Positions 1 through 12,244 of a stretch of 64,000 bases of DNA are shown here, one piece after another. Each line of letters opens with the position of its first letter. The first letter of the stretch is position 1. The notes under the pieces are model-generated. The model was not told the origin of the DNA. It worked only from the letters and a program-made list of their open reading frames with translations, and made no database searches. The position numbers and the translations under genes were made by a program. Source of the DNA: Prorocentrum cordatum (Eukaryota; Sar; Dinophyceae; Prorocentrales; Prorocentraceae); assembly GCA_963575745.1 (NCBI GenBank), contig CAUYUJ010015720.1:149427-213426 (forward strand), read 5' to 3'.

Positions 1-362
1 GTGTTTCTTGTCCGTCTTCAGCTGTTCGTGTTGCGGTCGACCACAACAGAAACACATGGCAACCCAAACAACAGAACAACAACGAGCCACGATGGGCCCA
101 GAAATGCGCGGAGCACAGCAACCCAAGACAGAGGACAAAACACGTCAACCCAACACAGAAAGCGATCAACACACGTCAGCCAGAAACACAACAAAAACGA
201 CTAACACACAAAGACATAACCGATTAACCCAAACCAGAAAACACACACAAAACAGAACAACAGACAACATACAACGATTAGCACACAAAAAACGTCAACA
301 CAAAACAGAAACACACGGCAGCTAGAAACAATCAACACCCGGATCGCAAAACGAACCGAAAG
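1..362. other. A/C-rich opening segment, no gene seen
   Basis: The plus strand is strongly enriched in A and C with many CACA and AACA words, so long frames stay open by composition alone. The translations are Thr/Asn/Gln/His-rich without domain character. I see no coding signal. Confidence 0.6.
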
Positions 363-734
363 TTGCGAGACGGTATTTCCAAAACAGAGAGCAATATTCA
401 CGCACACACGCACAAAACAGCGTCGTTTATTAGAACATTGAAGCCCAGGAAAATGTCGTCGCGCCGTTTGTTCCGACGCGCGGCCTTACGTTTTGGCGAT
501 GCGCCGCTGCCACCAAGGCAAACTCCGCCTCGGACGCGGTGGGTTCGCCATGGGGTTTGCCGCGGCGCCGGCTGCGTCTGCGTGGGCACGGGATGCAGGG
601 TTTGCCGTGGGTTTGCTGTGGTGTCGGCTTCGTCCACTTGGGCGCGTCGGGAACAAGCGGCGCGGCGACATATGGGAACATATAGGAGGACCTCTTCTGT
701 CCCCAACATTGGTGGCTTGTCTTGTGCCCGACGC

Positions 735-850
735 GTGCTCGATGCGGACTCGACGCGGATTGGGCGCGGACTCGACGCGGATCCGACACGGATTCGACAT
801 GGATCCCACGAGTCCGACATGGATTCGACACGGATTCGACCCGGATATGG
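735..850. repeat. Short tandem repeat of about 12 bp (GACGCGGATTC-like)
   Basis: The words GACTCGACGCGGATTGGG, GACTCGACGCGGATCC, GACACGGATTCGACATGG and GACACGGATTCGACCCGG follow each other with small changes. This is a degenerate tandem repeat of about 11-18 bp. Confidence 0.75.
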
Positions 851-1482
851 CCGCGACGAGACAGACAAGGTCCCCCGAGGATGCAACAGAAGGGAGGTGG
901 AGGGGGAGACGACCAAAAAACATGCCGAGACAGACTGGGCGCCTTGGGCTTCGTGTGCGCAGCTGTATTGGTGCGCCCCTACAGGCCCCACTCAGCAGCT
1001 CTGGGCCAGTGCCCCGTGGACGGGCTCTTCCTCCAGCGCGGCGGCCTGGGACCTCCGGCTGTGGCCGAGGCCCGACTGGGGCGGAGCGAGCGAGCGCGAG
1101 GCGCCGCGCGCCACTCGGCGCGCGGACGGTCGAGAAACGCTGCACCGCCAGGGCAAGGAGGTCGGTGCGCAGCGCGGCCGCCAGGCGCAGACTTGGCCGC
1201 AAAAGGACGCCGCGCTCGCTCGTCCGCCACGCAAGCAGCCAGGGCGGGGTCGGAGTCTTGAGACGGTTGCGAATCCGACTTGGGCGGAGGAAGCGGCCAG
1301 ACGAGCCCGGCCAGTCGTGGAGGCGGCCTCGCTGGACAGCGGCGAGAGCGAGGCGCGGGGGGCGTGGCGGGCGCCGCCCGCTGGAGGCGACGGAGCGGGG
1401 GGCCAGGAGGGGGGCGCGGGGGGCGGCGAGCCCCCCCCCTCGCAGCCCGCGGACCAGGAGGGCCTCCGTCATGGCAGACTAC

Positions 1483-1650
1483 CTCCCTCCTCCCTCCCTC
1501 CTCCCTCCTCGCTCCCTCCCTCCTCGCTCCCTCCCTCCTCCTCGCTCCTCCTGCTCCTCCTCCTCCTGCTCCTCCTCCTCCTGCTCCTCCTCCTCCTCGT
1601 CCTCATCCGCCTCCTCCTCCTCCTCCTCCTCCTCCTCCTCCTCCTCCCAA
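1483..1650. repeat. (CTC/TCC)n microsatellite
   Basis: Almost pure CTC/TCC trinucleotide repeat, first mixed with CTCCCTCCCTCC and then regular. It produces artificial Ser, Leu or Pro runs in the three plus frames and Glu/Gly/Arg in the minus frames. Confidence 0.9.
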
Positions 1651-2739
1651 GGCGGGGGGGCGAGGAAACGCGGGTACCGGCGGGCGGCCCTCCCCCGCTC
1701 GCGAACGGCTGCGAGATAAGCGACGAGGGCCCGATCCAGGGCGGAGGCGGACGGCCGCGGGATGCTCGGCGCGGGCCCGATCCAGGAGGCCGGCGGGGTC
1801 AGCGCGGCGGTCGGGCAGTCCGCGGGCGGCAGCGAGGTGCACGCCGCTGATTTGTCCAGGAGGCCAGCGGGATCAGCGCACGAGGCGGGCAGCCCGCGGG
1901 GGGACGCGGAGACATGGCCGAGGCGCTGGGGGCGATGGCGATGGCGGCGGCAAGCTTTGCGGCGCAAGGAGTCGGAGAGGGAGCTCGAGCGGCGGCGCCT
2001 GCGGCGGCAGGGCAAGGCTAGGACGCCGAGGAGGAGGAGGACCCCCCCCCCCGAAACGGAGCCGCAGCCGTGTCCCCATGGTGGAACCGCCCAACGCACG
2101 GCAGCCACCAGCAGTGGGTATCGGGCCCCTTGCTCTTTTGCAGCAGGTGCGGCGCCTTCGCGAGGTCGGCGCGCGTGCCACAGCGGCAGGCGAGTGCGAG
2201 ACGAAGCCCAAGAACAAGAGGGCGGATGGCAGCTTGGGCAGGATGACGCGCGGCCTCGAACCCAACATCAAGGGCGTCTACGGCGCGCCCATCGCGCTGG
2301 AGCAGTGGGGGCCCGAAGCTCCAGGACAAGATGGGGCAGGAGGAGCGCGCGGGAAACCGCGCTCGCCACTGCGCGGAGGGTGAGGACACATCCGCCAGAA
2401 CCACGCGAGGGGAGCCCCCTGGAGATGCGTGAGCCGAGGAGGCCGAGGCCGCTTGGCGCTGGCTCGCCGACGTAGCCCCGCCGCTGAGGATCGCTCGCGG
2501 CGGCAGCTCGGCGGAGCGGGGGGGAGCTGAGGTTTGCTCTCTCACGAGTTTCGCTGCGCACCTGCTCGCGCCTGGATGTTGGGCGCGTGCGCAATACCCC
2601 GCCTTATCGGTTTCGGCGGAGCTTTCGCGTTGAGTTCCGAACCCTCCCCCCCCGCCGCCGACGCTTGAGCGACGCTGCTGCTGCTGAAGCTCGCTGTCGC
2701 AGATGATTAAATAAGCTTACGCCACATCCGCGGACCCCT

Positions 2740-3305
2740 CTATAAAACTACTGCGCGTCCAGGACTGCATTCCACGAGGCTTGTCCGATTCCTTGAAGGT
2801 TCTTGTGGGCGTTTGGGGGCTCTGTTCGGGCTCCCTTGGGGCTTCTTGGGGCAGGTTGGGAGCTTCTTGAGGCAACCTGGGGGCGTCCTGGGGCCGAAGG
2901 CTGGAAATGTGGGTTCGGGTTCCACCCGTGGGCCTCCTTTTGGCGCCGTCCGGGTGCCCTGTGGGGCCGACATCGGGGCTTCTTTGGCGGTCTTGGGACC
3001 CTTGTGGGCCGTCTTGGAGCTGTCCTAGGCGTCTTTGGGGCCGTCTTGCACGATATGAAAGCGCAAGAGGCGAATATGTTTAAACATGTTTTCCTAAGGC
3101 ATGGGGCAAATTCCACTTCTCCGGTGCCTTTTGGGAGGCCTCTTGGAGGCCACTTGGGGCGTTTTGGAGGCATCTTGGGCCGTCTGGATGCCATCTTGGG
3201 CGTCTTGGAACGATCATTCGACGATTCGGGGCCCTCTTGGATCGTGTTGGGACCCTCTTGGCCCGTTTTGGGGCCCTCTATGCTCCCACGGCGCGTTCGT
3301 CTGTG
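2740..3305. repeat. Dispersed repeat rich in CTTGGGGCC/CTTGGAGGC words
   Basis: The segment is built from degenerate words such as CTTGGGGCTTCTTGGGGC and CTCTTGGAGGCCACTTGGGG. The plus frame 2803-3687 is Gly/Leu/Trp-rich with repeats of the type GPSWIVLGPSWPVLGPS. The same word composition recurs at 51110-51500. Open frames on both strands come from the periodicity. I treat this as a degenerate repeat family, though an old coding origin cannot be excluded. Confidence 0.6.
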
Positions 3306-3414
3306 GCCGGGGGGGGGTCAAATCTCCAGTTTGGGGTCGCTAGGGGGGTGCATGGGGGGGGAACAGCCTCACACGCCTAGAGACCCACAAGGGGTCGGCG
3401 GATTTGCGGTATCC

Positions 3415-3435
3415 TCACCCTCATCATTATCACCG

Positions 3436-3504
<69 letters not shown>

Positions 3505-3517
3505 GCAGCATTGTCAT

Positions 3518-3548
<31 letters not shown>

Positions 3549-3705
3549 ATCATCATTAAAAACATCAGCATCATCACCATCACCATCACCATCACCATCA
3601 CCATCACCATCACCACCATCAGCAGCATCATCAGCATCATTATCGTCATCAGCATCATCATTAATATCATTATTATTATCATCATAATCATCGCCATCAT
3701 CGCAC
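3415..3705. repeat. (TCA)n block with interspersed (GCA)n and (CCA)n
   Basis: About 290 bp of TCA/ATC trinucleotides with internal GCA runs (3482-3510, 3536-3550) and CACCAT runs (3577-3625). Translations are poly-Ser, poly-Asp or poly-Met depending on frame, so the long frames here are not evidence for genes. Confidence 0.95.
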
Positions 3706-4527
3706 GCTCGCTTACAGACTCGCGCACTCACCTTGAGGCGGGAACCTCGTCAATGAGTGAATCGCACGGGTTTCTCGAGCGGGAGCCCCTACCTCTGGGG
3801 TCCCCGCCCCCGCGTTCGAGCCCGAGGCGGCCCTCGGCAGACCCTGTGAAAGCACTGGTTTGGTGGCACCTTGGAGCCGAAACCAAACAGCGCGCGGTGA
3901 TGGGCGCCCGACCGATGGCAAGTCCCTCCTCGAGCATGCTTTCTAGGCTCTGACAGTTTACTACTTGCATGGAGGGGGGGGCGGCTTGACCCTGAAGCAA
4001 GCCGCGCGACTTGCACGTGCGGAGACCGCGCAAAGTCGAGAAAGGCACCCGCACGCCGGTATTCATCTGAAGAGGGGCGAGGGGGAGGGCGGGGGGGGCC
4101 AACGCCATGCAAAGTAAACTTGCCCTTGTCGCCGCCCGCGAGCCAGCAACGGGCGCCGCCACCCCCGCCCGGAGAGCCCCCCCCGACCCCATGACTTTAT
4201 CATTACATCGGCCACTGGAGGTCTCGACCCATTCCCCCGGATTGGTTCTTCATCCTGAGCCGCTTTTTGACGCTCACGAGGCCCGGTAAGGGCCCCCAGA
4301 GGCCGGAAATAGAAAAAAAAAAAAAAACTGCCCATCTTTGTTTTTTGTTCGTTGCCCGAGGGGCTCTGGGCCCCGCGGCTCCTGAGAGGCGCGTGGACAC
4401 GGTCGTCGGGGACGGGGCGCGCGGCGGCCAGCACGCGCGCGCCGCGCTCGCCGACTTCGAGACCATGCAGGCGCCGCGGGGCCGGCAGGCCGGCGGGCCG
4501 GCGGGCCGGAGGCGGGGGGGGGAGGGG
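3706..4527. other. Unique-looking spacer, no gene recognised
   Basis: Moderately GC-rich sequence with short frames on both strands and a 15-base A run near 4313-4327. The part around 4250-4310 resembles 52395-52450 (shared CAAGGGCCCCCAGAGGCC-type word), so it belongs to a dispersed repeat. No coding unit is supported. Confidence 0.45.
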
Positions 4528-4715
4528 GAGGAGGAGGAGGAGGAGGAGGAGGAGGAGGAGGAGGAGGAGGAGGAGGAGGAGAGGAGGAGGAGGAGGAGCA
4601 GGAGGAGGAGGAGAGCGAGGAGGAGGAGGAGGAGGAGCGAGGAGGAGGAGGAGAAGGTGGAGGAGGAGGAGGAGGAAGTGGAGGAGGAAAGGGAGGAAAG
4701 GGAGGAAGGGTTGAC
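4528..4715. repeat. (GGA/GAG)n microsatellite
   Basis: Plus-strand purine tract of GAG/GGA trinucleotides with a few interruptions. The Glu- and Arg-rich translations are artefacts of the repeat. Confidence 0.93.
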
Positions 4716-5640
4716 CCAATTGCTGCGTCGGCCGGCGTGTGCCCCGAGCAGTGGGCGGACTCGACGGCTTTGGCGTCGGCTGGGGGTCCGAGGTGGCCCA
4801 GCATTGGTTCCGGCGAGCAGGTCAGCCGCGCGCAGAGGGGGGTGGGGGGAGGGGGGAGGGCTTCTTAGAAGCACCCCTTCACCCCCTTGTGCGCGCCGCC
4901 AAGCAGGAGCGGGGGGGGGTCGAGGTTCTGGTTTCGGGAAGGTTTTGGTGCCGTTCTCGGAACTGGGGATCTTCGGGACCCGGGACCGTGGAACAGCAAC
5001 CTAAGCGAAAAATTGTCACTGGATGGTCTTTGGGAGGGGTCCGGGGGCCTACTATGAGCGGTTTGGGCTTCATCCCCCCCCCGTACTGACCGATGTCTTG
5101 GGGTCCTTCGAGAGAAGAAACACACTGACCATGACCAAAATGCCCCGGGATTCTGTCGACGCCGATCTTGGTCGTGGTCCATGCTGGCCGTCGCCGATTC
5201 GTGAGGGGGTTGCAAGAATTGACGCTGACCAAGATCGACGCTCACGAAGATCGACACGACGTTTCTGCGTGCAATCTTGGTCATGGTCCCTGTTTTCTTC
5301 CGCTCCAGTCCCAACCAGTTCAGACGCCCTGGTCGCCGCCAAGGGAGGTTGACCCAGAGGCTGCGTCGGTCAGCGTGGGTCCCAAGCAGTGGTCTCCTGC
5401 GTGTCTACTGGCGGGCCGAAGGCAAAGGAGCTCGTTGCGTGATATCGGACCATGTCGGACCCCGAACCAAAACCTTTGGGTCGGTCTTGCAGCTCGCCGC
5501 GGCGATCGCGGCGGCCAGGACTCGGGGCACGTTTTTTTGTCAAGGCGGCATGCCTTGTCCTGGCCCCCCCCCGCTCATCATTGTAGATGTGGCTCATGTT
5601 GAACAGGCTAGCTAGCGCGGACCTCGAACAGTGTATTTCT
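4708..5640. repeat. Dispersed-repeat fragments, including an internal 45-bp duplication
   Basis: GGTTGACCCAATTGCTGCGT near 4709 and GGTTGACCCAGAGGCTGCGT near 5347 begin two related stretches of about 45 bp ending in AGCAGTGG. A stretch near 4829-4880 ending in TTAGAAGCACCCCT has a close copy at 52613-52667. The region therefore consists of pieces of a repeat family also found at 49.6 and 52.5 kb. No gene was recognised. Confidence 0.6.
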
Positions 5641-5962
5641 AGCGACATATGCTGTGCAGCACATGTGGAGCAATCTATGTGGTGCGATCTATGTGGTGCC
5701 ACAGCCGCGATGCAACATGTGTGGTGCAGTATATGTGGTGCGATCTAGGTTGTCCATGATTTGATGTGGAGTATGTATTGGGCGATCCATGTTGTCCAGC
5801 ATTTGCGGCTCAATCTATAGTGTGCAATATATGTTGTGCGATCTAGGTTGTGCAATATACTTGGTACAATCCATGTGGTGCATCATACGTTGTGCAATAT
5901 ATGCAATAGGATGTGTGTGGTGCAAGCAATGTGTGTCCGACGTGCGTGGTGCAATCTATTTG
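5640..5962. repeat. Short-period repeat (GTGGTGCAATCTAT-like)
   Basis: Many degenerate copies of ATGTGGTGCGATCTATG and TGTGCAATATATG at a spacing of about 15-25 bp. A similar repeat (GCTATGTGGTGTGAGCTATG) is at 61130-61390, and the same words occur in larger array units near 6950-7030 and 9920-10010. Confidence 0.8.
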
Positions 5963-8900
5963 TACATCCCACGCACCCACCAGCAACTTTGTTTGCAAAA
6001 CCCATGCGGCGGCGAGTGCGACGAGTGTTTGGCGTTGGATGATGCATCTCTGCGGCCGCGCTAGCCCGCGCAAGCTCGCGCGCATAACGGCCGGCTGGTT
6101 CGGCGCGACCGACGCGGCCGCGACGGCGTTGAATTATGGGGATATCCTAGCGCGTCGCGCAGGTGGCTCTGACACGCGGGCACTTCAGGCCGAGTCGATG
6201 ACTCGGGCGGGCGCTGTATCACGGCGACGACGACAATCGCAGACGCGATGATGATTGTAGCGGTCCTGGTGATGACGATGACAATGACGACGTGTGGGCA
6301 AATCATGGCGCCGATGCTGATCGCGCCGATAACGATGATGGTGTCCACGCGTCGCCGCTGAAGGCTTTGGAAAGATTTCGGCACGCGCGCGCGGCCGACG
6401 GGCGCGAGTGGTCCGCGTGGGGTTGGGCGTGACCCGGGTCGTGCCCCTCCTTTTTCCCAGCACTCGTGCAAGGGCGTTCGAATGCTTTCGACATGCGCGC
6501 CCGAAATGCGCGCTTGGTCGAATGTGGATACACGTCGAAACGCCATGGTGCTCTGAAGGCTTCGCAAGAGCGCGCGCGCTGACAGGTTGTTTGGAAAAAC
6601 CACGTCGCAAAACTGAGTGTGCCTGCGTGTGTTCGTGGTACTCGATGTCGGCAGATCTGCGAAAGCTATTTCGCTAAACTCGAAAAATTGATATAGGTGA
6701 GCTTCGCGCGTGCGCCTCGCCGCGTATTTTGCAAGGGACTGTCGGGCATGGAGGATTTGTGTGAACGGGTGTGCGCGCATATTATATGTTGCAATGGGTG
6801 GCGGGGCTGCCAATGTCGGCTGGGGCGGGAGGGTGCGAGTTAACTGCTGAACTGCGGTGAACAAGCAGCACATCAAACGGGCGACCCTATAATCCGAGGG
6901 GGGATGTACATCCTAATCCTCCTCTACAAAGGAAAACGTGGGTTATGAATTATCTGCGTTGCGATCTACGTTTTGCTCGTTGGGGTGCAATGTGCGCGGC
7001 GCACTATGGGCGGTGCGATCTACGCGCTGCAATTCACCCTGCCGAACTTGGAGCTGTCAGTTCCACTGCTCGTGCAAACGCCCCGCGCGCCCACCCGCAA
7101 TTTGGTGTACAAGACCCACGCGACGGCGATTGCGACGAGTGCTTGGCGCTGCCCAGGCGGACACTTCAGGGCGAGTCGGCGATTTGCGCGCGCGCCCGAC
7201 GACGCGCGCGCGCGTTTCGTTGCGCTTTTCGACGGGGGTCTTGCAAGCTCATGATTGCAACAAAAAACGAAGGCGCGCACATAGAAACTCGTTGTGCAAG
7301 TTCAGATGGCCGATGCCGGCCTTCCTGGGATGGTGTGAGTTCGGAGTCGGATGGATGGGCGATGGGGCAGAAGCGCGTGCAAATTGCAGCGCGACGAGGT
7401 GCGCCATTAACCTGGGGGGGGGGGGGGGATCCTAAGAGCTTTCTAGAAAGGAGAATTCACTGATGCTCGCAGTGGGTCGTCAACTCCAGTGCCTGCGCAA
7501 TCGCCCTGCCTGCCCTCCCGCGACTTGGTTTGCGGAACCCATGCGACGGCGATTGTGCTGAGAGGTTGGCGTTGGCCAGTGCGTCTCTGCGGCCGTGCAA
7601 GACCGCGCGCGATCGCTCGCGCGGCGGCCAGCTGGCGTGGCGCGACCGACGCGGCCGCGGCGGCGCTGACTGCTGGGCGCTGCCCAGCGGGCACTTCAGT
7701 GCGAGTGAGTGGTTCGGGCGGGCGCGGCATCACGACGACGCCGACAACGGTGGGCGCGATGATGAGAGTGGCGACGCTGGCAGCGATGGCGGCGACGACG
7801 ACGGCAAGGCCACCGGCGGCGCTGGCGTTGCGTTTCGCCCGCCGACAACGGTGACGATGTCCTCGCGTCGGCGACGAAGGTGTTGGAAGGAGTTCGACAT
7901 GCGCGCGCGGCCGACTCGCGCGAGTGGCCCGCGCGTCACCATTTGACGCGGATTGCGACCCCCCCCCCCCCCCAGCGCGCGCGAGGGCGCTCGGATCAGT
8001 TCGGCACGCGGCGCGCGACGCCCGTTCGGCAGAATTGGATAGCGACGTCGAAGAACGCACGGGTTTGCGAAGACCTCGCCAGAGCGCGCGCAGGCATTGT
8101 CTGGAAAACTTCCGTTGGACAACCATGCGTTTGTGATGGGTTTCTGGAGCGCCCGAGAGCGCGCGCGCAGTGGCGCTCGTGCAATTTCGACGCGCGCGCG
8201 AGAGGCCCGATTGTTCGCGCACGACAAAACGCGTTGCAATAGCCGGATGGTGTCTTGCGATGTCGCAAAAGCGCGGGCGCAGCCTTCTCGTTGAAGACCC
8301 TCGTTGCGAAGCCGTGTGTTTTAACGTGCTTTCGGGGCAGGTTCGGCGCGCGCGCCCGACGGCTCGCCCGCGTGCATTTTTTTGCATTCATTCATGGGGG
8401 GCCCACTGAAAGCTCATGATTTGTTATCTAGCACGCGCATGACAATGCGTCGGCGCAGAGGATGGAGGGGGGCCGATGCCAGCCTGCCTGGGGCGGCATG
8501 AATTCATATTTCGGATGAGCGATGGAGCGGGACGACGCGTGGATTGCAACGCCAGAGCGCGCGTTTTGGATCGCGCAATCGCCCCGCCCGCCCGCCCGCG
8601 ACTTGGTTTCCAAAACCCATGCGACGACGATTGCAGTGAACGCTCGGCGTCGGCCGGTGCGTCTCTGCGGCCGCGCTAGCCCGCGCGTGCTCGCGCGCGC
8701 AGCGGCAGGGTGGAGCGGCGCGACCGACGCGGCCTCGGCGGCGCCGACCGCTGGGCGCTGCCACGCGGGCGCTTCAGCGCAAGTCGGTGAGTTGGGCGGG
8801 CGCGGCAGCATGGCGACGCCGACGGCGGCGCACGCGATGGTGGAGATAGCGATGATGGGCGACGGCGGCGACGACGACGGCGAGGCCAATGATGTCGCCG

Positions 8901-9116
8901 ACGTTCATCGCGCCCGCCGACAACGACGGCGACGTCTTCGCGTCGGCGACGAGGGTTGCGGAAGGAGTTCGACGCACGTGCGCGGCCGACGCGCGAGTGG
9001 CCCGCGCGGCTTCATTCGACGCGGATCGCGCCCCCCCCCCCCCCCAGCACCTGCGCAAGGGCCCTCGAGTGAGCTCGGCATGCGGCGCGAGAGGCTCGCT
9101 AGGTATATTACTGTAT

Positions 9117-9182
9117 GTATATATATATATATATATATATGTACATATATTTGTGTAGTTATATATATATATATATATATAT
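9117..9182. repeat. (TA)n dinucleotide repeat
   Basis: Two TA runs flank a short spacer containing GTACATATATTTGTGTAG. It lies inside a unit of the larger array and is absent from the other units, so it is a later local expansion. Confidence 0.95.
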
Positions 9183-9743
9183 GGAAATACTTGTGGTTTC
9201 GCTGAGAATTCGCAAGGGTGCGACGCATGATGTTCTGTGGAAGCTGCTGTTGCGCAGCCGTGTGTTTTGATGCGCCTTCGTGGCGCTCGCGTTTGAAATC
9301 CTTGCGAAACCGAAGTTGGTTGGCGGATTCCGGCATGTGCGCGCGACGACGCGCGCGCGGGCATTTCGCCCCATCTGTTGCAAGGGATTCTTGCGAGAGC
9401 ACGCGCGCAAGGGCGCTCGGGCGATTTCGACGCGCGCGCGAGACGCCCGCGCTGTAGCATGTGATGGCCACGTTTAAACAACGCATAGTTTCTTTCACAG
9501 TTCGCAAGAGCCTGGGCGCAGGCTGTTTCTTTTGTTCGAAGTCCTTCTTAGCGAAACCATGATATTCTGATAAAAAAGCGCCTCTCGATTTCGAAACCCT
9601 TGCGACGCCGCAGGTTTGCGAAGGAAGTCGGCGCGCGCGCGCGCGACGACGCGCGCATGTGCACTTCGTCAGTTTTTCTTGTGAAAACTGATGACTTTTG
9701 ACAAACGGATCTGCGCGCATTAAGCTGTTTTGCAGAAAATGAA

Positions 9744-9770
9744 GGGGGGGGGGGGGGGGGGGGGGGGGGG
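9744..9770. repeat. 27-base G homopolymer
   Basis: Uninterrupted run of 27 G on the plus strand. Runs of 15 G (7414-7428) and 18 G (11019-11036) sit at the equivalent position of other array units, so the run is an inherited, length-variable part of the unit. Confidence 0.95.
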
Positions 9771-11204
9771 CGAACTCTGGCCTGGCTGGCATGGTGTGGA
9801 TTCGTATTTAAGATGGACGATGGGGCAGAATCGAATACAAGTTGCAATGCGAAAAGGTGCGCCGTTAACCCGAGGGGGCGGCGGGGGTAGGTCTCATTTT
9901 TTTGTAGTGTATATATTGCAAGGAGGATAGATGTTGCGGTCTATGCTCTGCAACCTTTGCATGTCGACCTACAGTGTGCAGCCCTTGCAGTGCAATCTAT
10001 TTGGTGCAACCTGCGTGGTTCGCCCTGCCGGCTTTGAAGTTGACAACTCCAGCGCTGGCGCAAACATCCCACCCGCCCACCCGCAACACGGTTAGCACTA
10101 GCCATGCGACGGCGATTGCGATGAGTGCTTGGCGTTGGCTGGTGCATCTTTGCGGCCGCGCTAACCTTCGCAGGCTCGCGCGCGAAGCGACCAGCTAGTG
10201 CGGCGCGACCGACGCGGCCGCGGTGGCACTGACCGCTGGGCATTTCCAGCGGGCACTCCCTTGCGAGTCGGTGAGTACGGCTGGCGCAGTATCATGGCGA
10301 CGCCGGCAATGGCGGACGCGAGGATGAGGATAGCGATGATGGTGACGATGGTGGCGATGCCGACGGTGGCCAATGACGGCGCCGATGTTGATCACGCCCG
10401 CCGTGATCGATGACGATATCCTTGCGTCGGTGATGAAACGTTTTGAAAAGGTCCCGACATGCGAGCGCGACCGACGCGCGAGAGTGGCCCGCATGGTATT
10501 ATTTGACACGGGTCGCCCACCCCCAAAACGCGCGCAAAAAAGGCGTTCAGATGAGTTCGACATGCGGCGCGAGAGACCCGTTTGGCAGCGCTTGGTGTTT
10601 GAAGGATTCTGGCATGCGCGCGTGACGACGCGCCCACATGCACTTCGTCCAGTTCTTTGCACGGGACTCTTGCGACAGCACGCGCGCAAGGGCGTTCGCG
10701 CGATTTCGACACGCGCGCACAAAACCCCGTTTGGTAGCATGGTGTGAACAATTAGAAAGCACGAGTGCTTGTCTTAAAAATTAGCAAGGGCGTTGGCGCA
10801 TGCTTCTTTGAAAACCATTGTTGCGAAACCGTGTGTTTTATATGTTTTTGGGGCGCGACACTCGACTTTGAAGTCGCTACGAAACGTTAGGTTGGTAGGA
10901 GATGTTGGCATGCGCGCCCGACGACGCGCGTGTGCGCACTTCATCCCGTTTTTGCAAAGGGGTTCTTGAACATTGATGATGATGTTCGATAAACGAGTGT
11001 TTATACTGCAGGGGATGAAGGGGGGGGGGGGGGGGGCAAACTCCCTGGCCCGGGATGGTACGAGTTCATTTTTGTTCTGGACGATGGGGCAACTATCAGA
11101 TGTAAACAGCACATCCCCAAAAGGTAGTGATAAGTCCGGCCTCTGGAGGGTGGTGGATCCAAATGCTTCTTTTTCTTTTGAAGATTCCCCAGGTGGTGCA
11201 TTCC

Positions 11205-11475
11205 ATGTGATGCGAGGCCGCGACGGGGCGGCGACGGGGCGGCGACGGCGACAACAGCCGCCAGACCGCCAAGCAGGCCCCGAGGACGGGCGGCGACGAG
11301 GCGGCCGCGGGCTGGCAGCGGCGACAACATAGCAGCCAGACCGACAATGAGGCCCAGAGCACGGGCGGCGACGAGGCGGCGATGGGGCGGCGACGGCGGC
11401 CACGTGGCCGCCAGTCCGACCGTAAGGCCCAGCTGGCAGTCAGCGAGGGGGCGGCGACGGCGGCCACATAGCCGC
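11205..11475. repeat. GGCGACGGGGCGGC-type minisatellite
   Basis: Three or four degenerate copies of a unit of about 85-95 bp containing GGGCGGCGACGAGGCGGC and CCGCCAG(A/T)CCG. Minus-strand frames read as repeats of the type RRRPSSGPAWRSGG, which follows from the repeat. Confidence 0.7.
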
Positions 11476-12244
11476 AATACCTACCTTCAGGCCCATTTCC
11501 TCAGAAAGCCAAGGAATAACCCCAACATGCCACCTTTTGGGTGATATCGCGGCACAGCGTTGTCAATCCATGTCCACCATGGGCAGTCATTTTTGTTGGG
11601 ATCCGGGGTCGATTTTCACGCAAGCAGGTGCACACATTTTGAGGACAGAAGTAGTTCTTTATTGCTCAACCCTAGGACTCCCAGATGGGGTCAGAGCAGA
11701 TGGGGTCGTAGGATGGCGCCGCATCGCCGATGCATCGGCGAGGCGTGTCGATGTGGCGCCCACTGTTCTCCACGCCGATGTCGCCGACGCATCACCGCCG
11801 TCGCCGATGTGTCGATGATGCATCGGTGAGCGGCGCGATCCTCTGGCCTCTGCGCGGAGCCCTGTTTGGGAGGCCTCAGTCACTTGGCTGGGGGAGAAGG
11901 GCTGGCTGGTACAGTAGTGCGTTGGCTTGCACTTCTGCATGTTCGCCTGGGCTATCTCTTCGGGTTCTTTGTTCGTCTGGTTCCACCTCGGGCTGCTTGT
12001 GATTCTCCATGCGGCCCACTGGGGCCAAGTCGGGCTCATCTTCAGCCAGTGTTGTGCCAGCCTGGCCAGTCTGAACGAGAAAGGCAGGAACCTCCAAATC
12101 ATCGAATCAGCGACATGCATGTAGCCTCGCGGAGGCTTCTGTCCGAGGTTCAAGGACTATCCAGGAGCTATAGTGATTCTACCTGAGCCCGTCGTGGGGG
12201 CCATGTTGAGCTGTTTTGAACACCCTTGGGGGTCATTCGGAGTA
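11476..12244. other. Dispersed-repeat DNA, no gene recognised
   Basis: 11680-11875 is clearly related to 53505-53690 (both carry GATGGGGTC, GCGCCGCAT and GTCGCCGA(C/T)GCATC in the same order). The rest has short frames without domain character. Confidence 0.5.

Larger units (their letters stand above)
363..2739. other. GC-rich low-complexity region, no convincing gene
   Basis: Frames stay open for up to about 500 codons on both strands, but the products are Arg/Pro/Ala/Gly-rich or runs of Ser/Leu from a CTC repeat. Several frames are open at once, as expected from biased composition. No domain, conserved motif or phase-consistent exon set was found. A hidden exon is possible but unsupported. 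Confidence 0.6.
5965..11036. repeat. Degenerate tandem array, unit about 1.1-1.5 kb
   Basis: A block containing AACCCATGCG(A/G)CGGCGA and CTTGGCG recurs near 5990, 7110, 7530, 8610 and 10100. Each full copy continues with a block ending in GCGCGACCGACGCGGCC (6100, 7640, 8720, 10205), a GATGATG/GGCGACG-rich block, a C-run or C-rich block after TTTGACGCGGAT (7959, 9031, 10510), a block of GCGACGACGCGCGCG, and in several copies a G-run (7414, 9744, 11019) followed by GGGATGGT or GGCATGGT. Order is kept from copy to copy, so this is one tandemly amplified and strongly diverged unit. Frames of 100-310 codons inside it are poorly conserved between copies. Confidence 0.8.

Noticed and set aside
363-1850. 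495-codon plus-strand open frame
   Set aside because: It runs through a CTC microsatellite and GC-biased sequence. Other frames are open over the same bases, and there is no domain or exon structure.
2803-3687. Gly/Leu/Trp-rich membrane protein
   Set aside because: The frame consists of degenerate CTTGGGGCC words and runs into the TCA microsatellite. The related copy at 51 kb has no matching intact frame.
3369-3731. Asp-rich or Met-rich protein over the TCA block
   Set aside because: Pure product of a trinucleotide repeat; all frames look equally open.
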